The position numbers and the translations under genes are program-made. Under the pieces are notes generated by a model. It did no database searches. It saw only the letters and a list, made by a program, of their open reading frames with translations, and was not told the origin of the DNA. Below are positions 35,381-45,429 of a stretch of DNA of 64,000 nt, piece after piece. Source of the DNA: Reichenbachiella agariperforans (GTDB lineage Bacteria; Bacteroidota; Bacteroidia; Cytophagales; Cyclobacteriaceae); assembly GCF_900142205.1 (NCBI RefSeq), contig NZ_FRAA01000001.1, positions 1,200,796-1,264,795 of the forward strand, given 5' to 3'. Numbering within the stretch: the first letter of the stretch is position 1; each line of letters opens with the position of its first letter.

Positions 35381-36184
35381 CTATTTCAGCGTTACTGTTC
35401 GTTTGACCTTGTTGTATGGCCCTTCGATAAATTCTCCTTTCGCATCTACGAGTTCTAATTCGACCGTTGTTTCACCTTTTTGCAATCCTTCTATATAATA
35501 AGGTGCCCACTTGTCGATCATAAATTCTTCGCCATTAATAGTCGCTCGAACTTTATTGCCTGTAGGAGATAGTGTGGTATTGACCAAGTAGAAATCAAGC
35601 ATCACTTTCTTAGTATCTGCACCTGAGTACGTTCCCTTCGGTCTACTATAAAACATATGCTGAGCACTGAGGTCTATTGTTTTCTCTTCGACATCTCCGA
35701 CCTTTAGATTTTCGAGGTGAAATGCATCTTTGTTCTTCACACTTTCGTGATAGGACCTGGAGAGAAACGCCAATACGGCATAATTACCTGCCTTTAAGTG
35801 GTCTGACGCTCCAGGCATATAATGCGCCGAATAGGGACCATCATTGACTATAAAGTGAATATGCTGTCCCTTACTAGAGTTCGCAATCCCTCGATTAGCT
35901 GCTCCAGTCGTCTGTGCTCCTACCTCAAAATTCTCAACATCAAAACTATAGTCTACTTGATAACTCGTGTCCTGATTACTCATCTTGACATCTTTCTTAG
36001 TCAACCTGGCATCAGGAAATTGAGTAGATGGAGGAGCTTGAGTCAGTGTTATCTTGGTTTCACTCGACGACTTCTCTGAGCTCTGCTCTACCTTGGCAGT
36101 AGTAGATTCTTTTTTGCTCGTCTCACAGGATATCAAAGCTGTGGCTATAACGACTACTGTTATTAGATTCTTGGTGGATTTCAT
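35381..36184 (-). CDS. lipoprotein of a conserved Bacteroidota family
   Basis: 267 residues from the ATG at 36184 (an in-frame ATG at 36205 adds seven residues before the signal). A lipoprotein signal ends ATALISC. The acidic, Ser/Thr/Lys-rich linker (about 22-45) is followed by a compact beta domain with the runs GQHIHFIVNDGPYSAHYMPG, AVLAFLSRSYHESVKN, MFYSRPKGTYSGAD and INGEEFMIDKWAPYYIEGL. I recall close relatives named phosphopeptide-binding protein in Bacteroidota, but I see no FHA signature, so that name should not be used for function. Envelope protein, unknown role. Confidence 0.7.
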   Translation of the reverse strand: MKSTKNLITVVVIATALISCETSKKESTTAKVEQSSEKSSSETKITLTQAPPSTQFPDARLTKKDVKMSNQDTSYQVDYSFDVENFEVGAQTTGAANRGIANSSKGQHIHFIVNDGPYSAHYMPGASDHLKAGNYAVLAFLSRSYHESVKNKDAFHLENLKVGDVEEKTIDLSAQHMFYSRPKGTYSGADTKKVMLDFYLVNTTLSPTGNKVRATINGEEFMIDKWAPYYIEGLQKGETTVELELVDAKGEFIEGPYNKVKRTVTLK

Positions 36185-36205
36185 AACGGGTTGTTTTTGT
36201 TTCAA

Positions 36206-36571
36206 AAAATATACTCCTATAGTCTACGAATGAAGTCTAGATAAGATACGAGAGAAGAATCAATACACTGTGCGTGAGTGATCTTAAAACCATGGAGATG
36301 AGATATGCCCGATCGGGCAAAAGGTTTGGAGTAGCATTCTCAACTATGACGGGAGGTATGTGCTCGCTCAAAAGCCCAAACCATCCCGCATAGAAGAAAA
36401 CTTGACAGAAAATAAACGTTCAGACCTATACCCAGCTCGCCCATGGGCCAGTGGATAAACTTCCGAAGTTTTGCTTTTAAAAGCTTCAAGCCATCTGTCC
36501 GATGCCTTAGGGAGAAATCCCCTTGGCTTGACTTGTCACTTTGTATTTTGACGGTGGATTATCTTGACAGA
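36206..36571. other. 366-bp intergenic region after ftsZ
   Basis: No gene. It contains small palindromes (GCCCGATCGGGC near 36308) and a weak GAAGC-type hairpin near 36465, but no clear terminator for the dcw operon. Confidence 0.35.
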
Positions 36572-38227
36572 TTAGTCCACATTGTCATGTAAAAATTTGT
36601 TACCCCCTAACTGCTGATCTTCATTCAGGTTGTACTTAGAGACGAAGCTCTCAGAGGACATAGGTACATTCTTGAGGTCTATCTTTTTTCGCTGATAGGC
36701 AGGCACATCGAACTTCTCTTTGAAAGAGGATGTATCTACTTGCTCCGTACTATCATGCAGACCATTGAGCTTTTGTCTTCTCTGCTCGGACTGCTCCATG
36801 AGTTGAATTTTTCGTGATGGAGGGTGTGCCATACCATCCAGTTCCTCTAGGGGTTCGTCCTCTATTTCATAGTTTCTCTTCTTTTGAGATTCCATAAAGA
36901 GACTTCTCATCTCTAGTTCGAATTGCTCATCTTTCTCCTCAGACGAAGGTGTGAATGATCTATGAAACACCTCTGGTTCTTCACGTTGCTCTGGCTTCTC
37001 GAACTGAAATGATTTCATTTTCAGCTTAAATTCCTCTTCGAACTTTTCCTCGCGTGTTTTTGTATTGAATTCATTGGAGAACAACTCGATCTGTGGTTGA
37101 GTATCTCTGTCCAATTCATAGATTTTCTTATCAATGTCGCTATCTGCTGATGGCTCTTCTCTAGGGGTAGGTACTGGATCTGGTGTAGGCGTAGGCTGTG
37201 GAGCCACTGTGTTTTGCACAGGTATCTCCGCGATCTCAGGCTCCTGCGCTGTAGACTGATCAAAACCAGTCGCAATAATCGTTACTCTGATGCCATCACC
37301 TAGCGACGAATCCACACCGTGACCGAAGATCACTTCTGCTTCGTCTCCAGCGATATCCTGCATGAAATCGGTGATTTCTGTCAACTCATCCATTTTCAAC
37401 TCCGCCTGATCACCAGAGATGATAGATAGCAATATCTTGTCTGCTCCTTTGATATTTTGGTTGTTGAGTAGTGGCGAGTTGATCGCTTCCTCGATCGCTC
37501 TGATGGCTCTATTTTCTCCAGAGGTCTCAGAGGAGCCCATGACCGCTCCACCGCTGTCTTTCATGACCGTTTTCACATCCTCAAAATCGACGTTGACATA
37601 GCCAGGGACGGTGATGATCTCAGCGATACCTTTGGCCGCTGTGGTTAGTACGTTGTCTGCCTGTGCAAAAGCCTGATTGAGCGACAGGTTTCCGAAGGTT
37701 TCCAACAGCTTATCATTGAGAATGACTAGGACGGTATCACAGTTGTTTTTGAGTGATTCCACGCCCGCCATCGCTTGGCGCATTTTTTTCTTTCCTTCAA
37801 ACTTGAAAGGAACGGTCACGATCCCTACCGTGAGGATACCGAGCTCCTTTGCTACCTGAGCGATTACTGGTGCAGCACCTGTACCAGTACCTCCACCCAT
37901 ACCTGCCGTGATGAACACCATGCGCGTGTCCTCGTTGAGCATGTTTCTAATTTCTTCTTTGTTCTCTAGGGCAGCATTTTTTCCTTTTTCGGGATTAGCA
38001 CCTGCGCCTAGACCTTCTGTTAGGTTGACACCTATCTGCAATTTGTTCGGGATAGCACTTACGTTGAGCGCTTGTGAATCGGTGTTACACACGATGAATT
38101 CTACACCGGTGATACCTTGGTTGTGCATGTGATTGACGGCATTGCTACCGCCACCGCCTACGCCGATCACCTTGATGATCGATTTGTGGTGCATAGGCAA
38201 ATCAAATTTAAAACTACCTTCTGTCAT
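36572..38227 (-). CDS. ftsZ: cell division GTPase FtsZ
   Basis: 551 residues, longer than the usual 380-450 because of a linker of about 200 residues. The GTPase core (about 15-330) has VGGGGSNAVNHM, the tubulin signature GGGTGTGAAPVIA (about 111) and NVDFEDVKTVM. After about residue 335 comes a low-complexity linker (PTPTPDPVPTP, then Glu/Lys/Phe-rich), ending in a conserved peptide (IDLKNVPMSSESFVSKYNL) that would contact FtsA. Polymerises into the Z ring. Last gene of the dcw cluster; 111 bp after ftsA. Confidence 0.97.
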   Translation of the reverse strand: MTEGSFKFDLPMHHKSIIKVIGVGGGGSNAVNHMHNQGITGVEFIVCNTDSQALNVSAIPNKLQIGVNLTEGLGAGANPEKGKNAALENKEEIRNMLNEDTRMVFITAGMGGGTGTGAAPVIAQVAKELGILTVGIVTVPFKFEGKKKMRQAMAGVESLKNNCDTVLVILNDKLLETFGNLSLNQAFAQADNVLTTAAKGIAEIITVPGYVNVDFEDVKTVMKDSGGAVMGSSETSGENRAIRAIEEAINSPLLNNQNIKGADKILLSIISGDQAELKMDELTEITDFMQDIAGDEAEVIFGHGVDSSLGDGIRVTIIATGFDQSTAQEPEIAEIPVQNTVAPQPTPTPDPVPTPREEPSADSDIDKKIYELDRDTQPQIELFSNEFNTKTREEKFEEEFKLKMKSFQFEKPEQREEPEVFHRSFTPSSEEKDEQFELEMRSLFMESQKKRNYEIEDEPLEELDGMAHPPSRKIQLMEQSEQRRQKLNGLHDSTEQVDTSSFKEKFDVPAYQRKKIDLKNVPMSSESFVSKYNLNEDQQLGGNKFLHDNVD

Positions 38228-38338
38228 GTCTGTTTTAGTTTAATTCTGTCTTACTAATTATTAATTCAATAGCTGTTTTGAGCGGCTCTAATCTGTTGAG
38301 CCTCATAGAACCACCCTCACCTCTCGGCGAATAGGCTA

Positions 38339-39643
38339 TTATTTTCTTTCTTCGAAATCATCAATCAAGATGCCCTTCGTTTTCTCTAATATTTTTTTGA
38401 AGATGCTGTCCGATCCTGCATCGACTTGCTTGCGCTTGTCATAGCTTTTGACCGCTAAGTCTTCTGTATAGAATCTATGGTCACGATCGTCTAGTGCTTT
38501 GTATCCGCATAGTACCAGTCCTACTGATGTAGCATACATCGGAGATTTGATACTCTCGATCTTGCTCTTGCCCAAGTGCTCGTTAGGAAAACCTATACGC
38601 GCATCTAACCCAGTCATGTACTCGAATAGCTGCTTGCTAGAAATCAGTTGCGAACCACCACCTGTGATCACTATTCCACCTGCCAATTTGTTTTCAAATC
38701 CGCTGGTAATAATTTTGGTATGCACCATCTCGATGATTTCCTCCATACGCGCCTCGATGATGCGTGCGAGGTTCTTCACTGAGATTTCCTTTGGATCACG
38801 GTTTTTCAACCCTGGGATGGAAACGACTTCATTGTCATTGGCCATCTCAGAGAGTGCCTGACCAAATTTGGTCTTCAAAATTTCTGCCTGATGGTTGAGT
38901 ACGTTGCACCCGTCTTTGATATCAGATGTGATGATATTGCCTCCGAATGGTATCACAGAGGTATGACGAATGATACTCTCATGGAAAATCGCGATGTCTG
39001 TAGTACCGCCTCCAATATCCACCAAACATACACCCGCTTCCTTCTCCTCATCGCTGAGTACAGAAAGGCTAGATGCCAATGGCTCTAATACAAGATTTTC
39101 AATCTCTAAACCTGCGCGTCTCACACATTTGTTGATATTCTGTATGGCGTTAGTCTGAGCAGTAATGATATGAAAATCTGCCTCTAGCCTAACCCCAGAC
39201 ATCCCTACTGGGTCTTTAATTCCTTCTTCATAGTCCACGATATAATCCTGTGGCATGACATGAATGATCTCACTCCCTGGAGGAATCACGATCTTGTACA
39301 TATCGTTGCTCAGTCTATTGACATCCTCTATCGTGATCTCATCATCCGACGTGTGTCTGATGATAGACCCGTGATGTACAGAACTACGGATATGCTGCCC
39401 AGCGATACCCACGTTGACCACTCTGATATCGATACCTGATTGCTCTTCAGCCTCAGCTACCGCCTTTTTGATGGCATTGATGGTTTTGTCGATGTTCGTT
39501 ACGATTCCTCTGATGACACCATCAGATACCGCTTTTCCCATGCCCAAAACCTCAAGTTTGCCAAACTCATTTTTTCTACCGACTATGGCACAAATCTTCG
39601 TTGTACCTATGTCGAGACCTACGATAATGTCGTTGTTTTCCAT
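38339..39643 (-). CDS. ftsA: cell division protein FtsA
   Basis: 434 residues, actin/Hsp70-like ATPase fold. Phosphate-1 motif VGLDIGTTKICAIVG (about 8-22), phosphate-2 VCLVDIGGGTTDIAIFH (about 207), adenosine motif GGIVITGGGSQL (about 332). The 1C domain typical of FtsA is in the expected place. C-terminal amphipathic segment (IFKKILEKTKGILIDD) probably anchors it to the inner membrane. Links FtsZ filaments to membrane and late divisome proteins. 8 bp after ftsQ. Confidence 0.96.
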   Translation of the reverse strand: MENNDIIVGLDIGTTKICAIVGRKNEFGKLEVLGMGKAVSDGVIRGIVTNIDKTINAIKKAVAEAEEQSGIDIRVVNVGIAGQHIRSSVHHGSIIRHTSDDEITIEDVNRLSNDMYKIVIPPGSEIIHVMPQDYIVDYEEGIKDPVGMSGVRLEADFHIITAQTNAIQNINKCVRRAGLEIENLVLEPLASSLSVLSDEEKEAGVCLVDIGGGTTDIAIFHESIIRHTSVIPFGGNIITSDIKDGCNVLNHQAEILKTKFGQALSEMANDNEVVSIPGLKNRDPKEISVKNLARIIEARMEEIIEMVHTKIITSGFENKLAGGIVITGGGSQLISSKQLFEYMTGLDARIGFPNEHLGKSKIESIKSPMYATSVGLVLCGYKALDDRDHRFYTEDLAVKSYDKRKQVDAGSDSIFKKILEKTKGILIDDFEERK

Positions 39644-39651
39644 ACCATTTA

Positions 39652-40416
39652 TTATTTACAGACTATTTGATCCTTGAATTTCAAATTCACGGTGTTATAT
39701 GTATTCCAGCCTTTGTAAGGCAGTATTTTTTTGTAGAAAGTCTCCAGTCTCCTGAACTTGCTGTCTAATTCTTCAGCCTTTCCAAATTCTATCTCTTGTT
39801 TCGTTACTTGCGGATAAAGCACGATATCCATATCTTTTTCTATCTTCATTCCAGCAATCTGAGTACGCCAAAATTCGTTTTTCACCAGGTAGTTTAGTAG
39901 TTCAAAAACTTCCTCTCCTCCTTTAGAATCCTTGATATTAAACTCTGACAACCAATACTGATTCTCTAGTTCTATCAGGATCACTCTCGCCGTATAATGT
40001 GACGACTCAGGTAGAACATCTCCTTTCGTGCCAATGTAAAAATCCTTTCCATTGCCATTGATGATTCTAGCGATAGGACGGTTTTGTTTCACATCGATGG
40101 ACAAGTTGCCACTCAGGTCCAAATACGCCTGTGCATCCTCTACAAACTGGTGACTCTCTATCCGTTGCTCTAATTCTTTCAAATCCAAAGCTCCTATATC
40201 ACTGCTCAGTAAATAATCTTTCCCCTCTGCATTGATCAAATCCAACACATCCTGCTGGTCGATGAAATAGTTGTGAAACTGATTATCCACACTGATCATC
40301 ACATCGTTGATTCGTCTGTCCTGATGTCTGGTATTCGTAAATCCAATGATGACGATGAGTCCAAATGCTATCAGTCCAAACTGAAACGATTTCCATATTT
40401 TAATCAACCAATTCAT
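39652..40416 (-). CDS. ftsQ: divisome protein FtsQ
   Basis: 254 residues with an N-terminal membrane helix (FGLIAFGLIVIIGFTNT), then a POTRA domain with INDVMISVDNQFHNYFI (about 38) and ERIESHQFVEDAQAYLDLSG (about 90), and a FtsQ beta domain. Membrane-anchored, it links FtsB/L with the rest of the divisome. Sequence is diverged, as usual for Bacteroidota, and is assigned by topology and position. The start overlaps the murC stop by 4 nt. Confidence 0.88.
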   Translation of the reverse strand: MNWLIKIWKSFQFGLIAFGLIVIIGFTNTRHQDRRINDVMISVDNQFHNYFIDQQDVLDLINAEGKDYLLSSDIGALDLKELEQRIESHQFVEDAQAYLDLSGNLSIDVKQNRPIARIINGNGKDFYIGTKGDVLPESSHYTARVILIELENQYWLSEFNIKDSKGGEEVFELLNYLVKNEFWRTQIAGMKIEKDMDIVLYPQVTKQEIEFGKAEELDSKFRRLETFYKKILPYKGWNTYNTVNLKFKDQIVCK

Positions 40417-41792
40417 TTCTCTAGCTTTTCTTTAATCGGTTGTACCAATGTATCTATATCTCCAGCCCCGACGGTCAAAACCAATTCTGGTCTGTTTGCA
40501 TCAAAAAATCCAAGCACGTCATCCTTGTGAAAAGACAAAACAGAGTTAGTCGTCATTTTCTCTTTGATCACCTCGGAAGTCACCCCAGGGATCGGCAGTT
40601 CTCGCGCTGGATAGATATCCAACAACAACACCTGATCTGCCAGTGACAAGCTCTCCGCAAAACCATCCATAAAATCACGTGTACGGCTGTACAAATGCGG
40701 CTGAAAAACCACTGTCATTTTCTTAGTCGGAAAGATCGCTCTGACCGAATGCAACAGTGCTTTGATCTCCTCTGGGTGATGTGCATAATCATCGATAAAC
40801 ACACAGTCGTCCGTTTTGAGGATGTATTCGAATCTTCTCTTCACTCCACGATAGCTTTCCAACCCCTTCTGAACTGGTGCATTATTCGCTTCGAAATGTA
40901 CCGTAGCAGCCAATGCAGCGATGGCATTGGACACATTGTGAAAACCTGACATAGACAATCTCAGGTCTTTGATCTGACGATCTTTGGATTGAAAGTCAAA
41001 ACAAAAATCTCCCTGATCGATAGTCAAGTTTTTGGACTGAATATCTCCTCCTTCCAGCCCATAAGTAAATACTGAGACATTGTCCAAATGCTGGGCATCC
41101 AGATCCTGTGCTACCTTTTCTTCTAAGAACAGCGTACCGTTCTTTTTCATGTTTTGGATGAAAGCCTTGAACGAATCCTTGAGCGCATCTCTATCTCCAT
41201 AAATATCCAAATGATCGGCATCTGTCGCTGTGATGATGGCGATATCGGGATGTAAAGTCAAAAACGAACGGTCAAACTCATCCGCTTCTACGACCATCAC
41301 ATCGTTATTCGTACCGATGAGCAGGTTAGAATCATAGTTGGTCATGATACCTCCCACGAATGCCGAGCAATCCACCCCAACAGACTTGAGCAAGTGCGCC
41401 ACCATAGACGAAGTAGTCGTCTTGCCATGCGTCCCTGCTACTGCGATGGTAAACTTAGACTCGGTCAGCATCCCCAACACCTGAGAACGCTTGTGCAATA
41501 CATAGCCTTCATTTTGGAAGAAAATAAGTTCTTTCAGATCCTGTGGGACAGCTGGCGTATAGATGATCAAGCTAGTCGACTTGTCTGCTTTGATAGCAGC
41601 AGGTATCTGCTCCACATCATCAGAATAATGAATCGCTATGCCCTCAGCCTCTAATCGTTTGGTCAATACAGTAGCGGTCTTATCATAGCCCGACACGGTG
41701 TAACCATTCGCATGAAACCATCTCGCAATGGCACTCATACCGATCCCTCCGATCCCTAAAAAATATACGCTATGTACGCTTTCTAACTTCAT
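40413..41792 (-). CDS. murC: UDP-N-acetylmuramate--L-alanine ligase
   Basis: 459 residues, three-domain Mur ligase. Rossmann motif FLGIGGIGMSAIARWFHANG (about 10), ATP loop AGTHGKTTTSSMVAHLL (about 117), VVEADEFDRSF (about 169) and the C-terminal IDDYAHHPEEI (about 331) identify MurC, which adds L-Ala to UDP-MurNAc. Overlaps murG by 1 nt and ftsQ by 4 nt. Confidence 0.97.
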   Translation of the reverse strand: MKLESVHSVYFLGIGGIGMSAIARWFHANGYTVSGYDKTATVLTKRLEAEGIAIHYSDDVEQIPAAIKADKSTSLIIYTPAVPQDLKELIFFQNEGYVLHKRSQVLGMLTESKFTIAVAGTHGKTTTSSMVAHLLKSVGVDCSAFVGGIMTNYDSNLLIGTNNDVMVVEADEFDRSFLTLHPDIAIITATDADHLDIYGDRDALKDSFKAFIQNMKKNGTLFLEEKVAQDLDAQHLDNVSVFTYGLEGGDIQSKNLTIDQGDFCFDFQSKDRQIKDLRLSMSGFHNVSNAIAALAATVHFEANNAPVQKGLESYRGVKRRFEYILKTDDCVFIDDYAHHPEEIKALLHSVRAIFPTKKMTVVFQPHLYSRTRDFMDGFAESLSLADQVLLLDIYPARELPIPGVTSEVIKEKMTTNSVLSFHKDDVLGFFDANRPELVLTVGAGDIDTLVQPIKEKLEK

Positions 41793-42901
41793 TATTTGAT
41801 CAAACCAATTACTTCGTTCGCTATATTCTGAGCGGCATGTGGCTTAGCCAATAGCCTTAAGTTTTCTTTCAAAAGATCCTGTCTATTGACATCTGTCAAC
41901 AACATAATCGCTTCACTCACCAAATGCTCTGGTGCTTCGTCATCAGCAACATGCTCAGCAGCCTCCTTAGACACCATAGCCATGGCATTTTTAGTTTGGT
42001 GATCTTCTGCCACATTCGGAGATGGTACAAAAATCACTGGCTTAGCGACTAAGCACAACTCCGAAATCGACGAGGCACCTGCACGAGAGATAATCACATC
42101 TGCTGCGCCATAAGCCATATCCATCTCCTTGATGAATGGCATAACTTTCAATTCGTCAGATGCCAAGGCTGCTGTCCGCTCCATCATCTCTTCGTAGTAG
42201 AGTTTTCCCGTCTGCCACAGCACTTGAAAGCCCTCCTGTAGTAGACGCTCCACTCCTTCTGCCATAGCATTGTTAATGGTCCGTGCGCCTAGACTACCTC
42301 CGATGATGAGTAAAGTTTTCTTCTCACTGCTCAGTCCAAAATGTGCTAACCCTTGTGCTTTCTTCTCATAGACATTGAGGATATCGTTGCGCACTGGATT
42401 ACCAGTGAATACTATATTTTCTTTCGGGAAGAAACGTTCCATTCCCTCATAGGCCACACAGATTTTATCGACACGTTTGGCCAGTAGCTTATTGGTCAGT
42501 CCTGCTAGTCCATTTTGCTCTTGGATCAAAGTCGGTATGCCCTTTTTGCTGGCTGCATAGAGCAATGCACCACTGGCATAGCCTCCAACACCAACCACTA
42601 CATCTGGCTTAAATTTCTTGAGCAGCACGTAAGACTTCAGTACGCTACTCGCTACTTTGAACGGGAACATCAAATTCGACAACTTCAAGCTACGCTGCAG
42701 TCCACTGATCCACAGTCCGACAATTTTATAACCAGCTTCAGGTACTTTCTCCATCTCCATCTTCCCCTTCGCTCCTACGAACAGAAATTCGGTATCTGGA
42801 TGCATTTCTTTCAAGGCATTGGCAATAGAAATCGCGGGATAGATGTGCCCTCCGGTACCTCCTCCGCTGATCATGATGCGATATTTTCTTTCTACTGACA
42901 T
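41792..42901 (-). CDS. murG: lipid II synthase MurG
   Basis: 369 residues, GT-B glycosyltransferase (family 28). The N-terminal Gly-rich loop MISGGGTGGHIYPAISIA (about 10) and HETPxxxLG-type EQNGLAGLTNKLLAK (about 129), with the C-terminal GGSLGARTIN (about 202) and RAGASSISEL (about 275). Transfers GlcNAc from UDP-GlcNAc to lipid I at the inner membrane. Overlaps its neighbours by 1 nt each. Confidence 0.96.
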   Translation of the reverse strand: MSVERKYRIMISGGGTGGHIYPAISIANALKEMHPDTEFLFVGAKGKMEMEKVPEAGYKIVGLWISGLQRSLKLSNLMFPFKVASSVLKSYVLLKKFKPDVVVGVGGYASGALLYAASKKGIPTLIQEQNGLAGLTNKLLAKRVDKICVAYEGMERFFPKENIVFTGNPVRNDILNVYEKKAQGLAHFGLSSEKKTLLIIGGSLGARTINNAMAEGVERLLQEGFQVLWQTGKLYYEEMMERTAALASDELKVMPFIKEMDMAYGAADVIISRAGASSISELCLVAKPVIFVPSPNVAEDHQTKNAMAMVSKEAAEHVADDEAPEHLVSEAIMLLTDVNRQDLLKENLRLLAKPHAAQNIANEVIGLIK

Positions 42902-44064
42902 TATGCTAATTCCATTTTTTCATTTCTGACTTGATTCCCCGACTGGGTCGTGCCTGTCTCTTCTAACTCCCCTCTGCTCACACTCAAAATAATCCCAATC
43001 GCTACACCTACAAACAACTGAGATGTCCCCCCCATACTTACTAGTGGTAAGGTCAAACCAGTAATTGGCACCAAACCTACTGCCACAGCCATGTTGACCA
43101 AAGCCTGCATCACCAGCGCGAAACTGAGTCCTGCCGCAAGCAATCCACCATAGGTCTTTTCACTCGTAGACACGATTTTCATCCCACGATAAAGCAAGGC
43201 GAGATATAAAAACAAGACCAAAGCACCTCCCAACATTCCGTATTCTTCCACGATGATCGCAAAGATGAAATCTGAATAAGGGTGAGGTAAAAAATTCTTC
43301 TGCTGGCTCTTTCCTGGAGCGAACCGCACCAAACCACCATTGGCTATCGCGATGTAAGACTGCTCTGCCTGAAATGGTATATCATCAGCCGACAAGAAAG
43401 ACTCAATACGACTGACTGCTGTACCTCCACGTTGACCAATTGCCAAAGCAGTAGCACCCGCCAACACACCAATCAGTACAAGCAATGCAAGGTATTTTAC
43501 AGGAACTCGACCTATGAACATGATCACCATACAAGTCACAAAAATCAGTGCCGCACTAGACAAGTTCGTCATCGCAATCAGGCCACAGATCAAACCAATC
43601 CATAGCAACATAGGAATCAAAGACTCCTTGATATCCTCAATATTTTCTTGACGCTTGGCCAGCATAGATGCCAACGTTACGATGAGAGCAAATTTGGCCA
43701 AATCTGACGGCTGAAAGGCTTGATTGATAAATGGAACCGTGATCCAACGGGATGCTTCATTGATGTTCATCCCAAATTTCCAGGTGATGAATAGCAAAGG
43801 AACCGACAGCCAAAGTGCCAATCTCGACAACTTAGAATAGTATCGATAATCGATCTTATGTGCCAACCACATTGCTCCCCAACTCAACAATACCAGTAGC
43901 GAATGTTTGATCAAATAGTGCTCCGTATCCCCTTCCATACGAGTATAGGCCAGCGTACCTGTGGCACTATATACCACCAGTATACTAAGTACAGAAAGTG
44001 TAATCACAATGAACCAAATCACTGGATCTCCTTTAATATGTCTATCTACCCACTCCTTTATCAT
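42901..44064 (-). CDS. ftsW: SEDS peptidoglycan glycosyltransferase FtsW
   Basis: 387 residues with about ten membrane helices. SEDS signatures: GGAxVRFAPGKSQQKNFLPHPYSDF-like run (about 262-285, SQQKNFLPHPYSDFIFAII) and LVSMGGTSQLFVGVAIG near the C-terminus. It polymerises lipid II at the septum with FtsI. The start overlaps the murD stop by 4 nt, which couples the two. Confidence 0.95.
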   Translation of the reverse strand: MIKEWVDRHIKGDPVIWFIVITLSVLSILVVYSATGTLAYTRMEGDTEHYLIKHSLLVLLSWGAMWLAHKIDYRYYSKLSRLALWLSVPLLFITWKFGMNINEASRWITVPFINQAFQPSDLAKFALIVTLASMLAKRQENIEDIKESLIPMLLWIGLICGLIAMTNLSSAALIFVTCMVIMFIGRVPVKYLALLVLIGVLAGATALAIGQRGGTAVSRIESFLSADDIPFQAEQSYIAIANGGLVRFAPGKSQQKNFLPHPYSDFIFAIIVEEYGMLGGALVLFLYLALLYRGMKIVSTSEKTYGGLLAAGLSFALVMQALVNMAVAVGLVPITGLTLPLVSMGGTSQLFVGVAIGIILSVSRGELEETGTTQSGNQVRNEKMELA

Positions 44065-45428
44065 CCTCTTAGCACTTTAGATTGACTAGTCTTTAACTCA
44101 AAAACCTCACGTTTGAACTGATCTCCACGATCTTCATAGTTCGAAAACAAATCAAAGCTGGCACAAGCAGGCGATAACAACACGGACTCTTGTGGCTTGG
44201 CGTTTTGATAGGCTATGGTCACTGCTTCTGCCGCAGAAGACACTTCTATAATTTGCTCCACATCTCCCGAAAATTCATCGATCAGATGTGCATTATCTTT
44301 TCCTAAGCAAATCAGCGTGGTTACTCTTTCTTGAACCAAAGACTTGATTTGCGCATAGTCATTTCCTTTGTTGACCCCACCAGCTATCCAGACGATAGGT
44401 GTATCTACAGCGTCCAAGGCATAGTAGACCGCATCTACATTGGTAGCTTTGGAGTCATTGATGTAGGTTACATCATTGACGACTCCTACTTTTTCCAACC
44501 TGTGTGGTGCATTGACAAATGACTGTAGTCCACTGAGGATGTACTGAAACGAAACACCGAGTTCCATTGCAGCCAATATTGCAGCCATTTGATTGTAATA
44601 ATTGTGCTGACCGATCAAGGCTAGCTCATCAGTAAGAATCACCTCCTCCTCTTCAGTAAAGTTCAATTGCCCCTGACTGAAATAAGCGCCAGAAGTCACT
44701 GCCTGCATCACCGAGATCGCCTGCTTTCTAGCGGTAACCTCTGCAACACCCTTTGAAGACCATTCATCATCTTGATTATAGATCACCAACCCATCTTCGG
44801 TCATATTCTCGAACAGACGCCACTTCGCAGCAGCATACTTGGACATATCATAGTCGTACCTGTTGAGGTGATCTGGTGTAATATTGAGCAGCACCGCGAC
44901 ATCAGGTTTGAAATTCGCAATATCATCCAATTGAAAACTGCTCAGTTCGAGTACAACCACATCTGGATCTCCGTCGAGCAATAGCTCTGAAAAGCTGTTA
45001 CCCACATTACCTGCAGATTTAGCGTCTACACCAGCACCTTTGAGCAAGTGTGTCGTGAGGAGTGTTGTCGTCGTTTTTCCATTGGACCCGGTAATACCTA
45101 TGATTTTGGCATCCGTATAGCGGCTCGCAAATTCAATCTCAGAGATCACTAGTATACCAGCCGCTTTGATCGCTTGTACCACGGGTGCGGTATCTGGAAT
45201 CCCAGGACTCTTGACCACTTCTTTACATTTTATTAAATCAGCAACCGTATGGCCATTTTCTTCCAAGTCTACACCCAGGCTCTTGAGCGCAATGGTCTTC
45301 TCTGGCGCAATCGATCCTCCATCAGACAAAAACACCGATAGCCCGTGACTCACCGCCAGACGCGCTGCGCCCATGCCGCTCTCGCCGCTGCCCAATATTG
45401 CTACGCTATGTTGCCAGTCTGCTGTCAA
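44061..45428 (-). CDS. murD: UDP-N-acetylmuramoylalanine--D-glutamate ligase
   Basis: 455 residues. N-terminal Rossmann motif AILGSGESGMGAARLA (about 9), ATP loop GITGSNGKTTTTLLTTHLL (about 118), ELSSFQLDD (about 162), NITPDHLNRYD (about 186) and NDSKATNVDAV (about 328) identify MurD. It adds D-Glu in the cytosol. Confidence 0.96.
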   Translation of the reverse strand: MTADWQHSVAILGSGESGMGAARLAVSHGLSVFLSDGGSIAPEKTIALKSLGVDLEENGHTVADLIKCKEVVKSPGIPDTAPVVQAIKAAGILVISEIEFASRYTDAKIIGITGSNGKTTTTLLTTHLLKGAGVDAKSAGNVGNSFSELLLDGDPDVVVLELSSFQLDDIANFKPDVAVLLNITPDHLNRYDYDMSKYAAAKWRLFENMTEDGLVIYNQDDEWSSKGVAEVTARKQAISVMQAVTSGAYFSQGQLNFTEEEEVILTDELALIGQHNYYNQMAAILAAMELGVSFQYILSGLQSFVNAPHRLEKVGVVNDVTYINDSKATNVDAVYYALDAVDTPIVWIAGGVNKGNDYAQIKSLVQERVTTLICLGKDNAHLIDEFSGDVEQIIEVSSAAEAVTIAYQNAKPQESVLLSPACASFDLFSNYEDRGDQFKREVFELKTSQSKVLRG

Positions 45429-45429
45429 T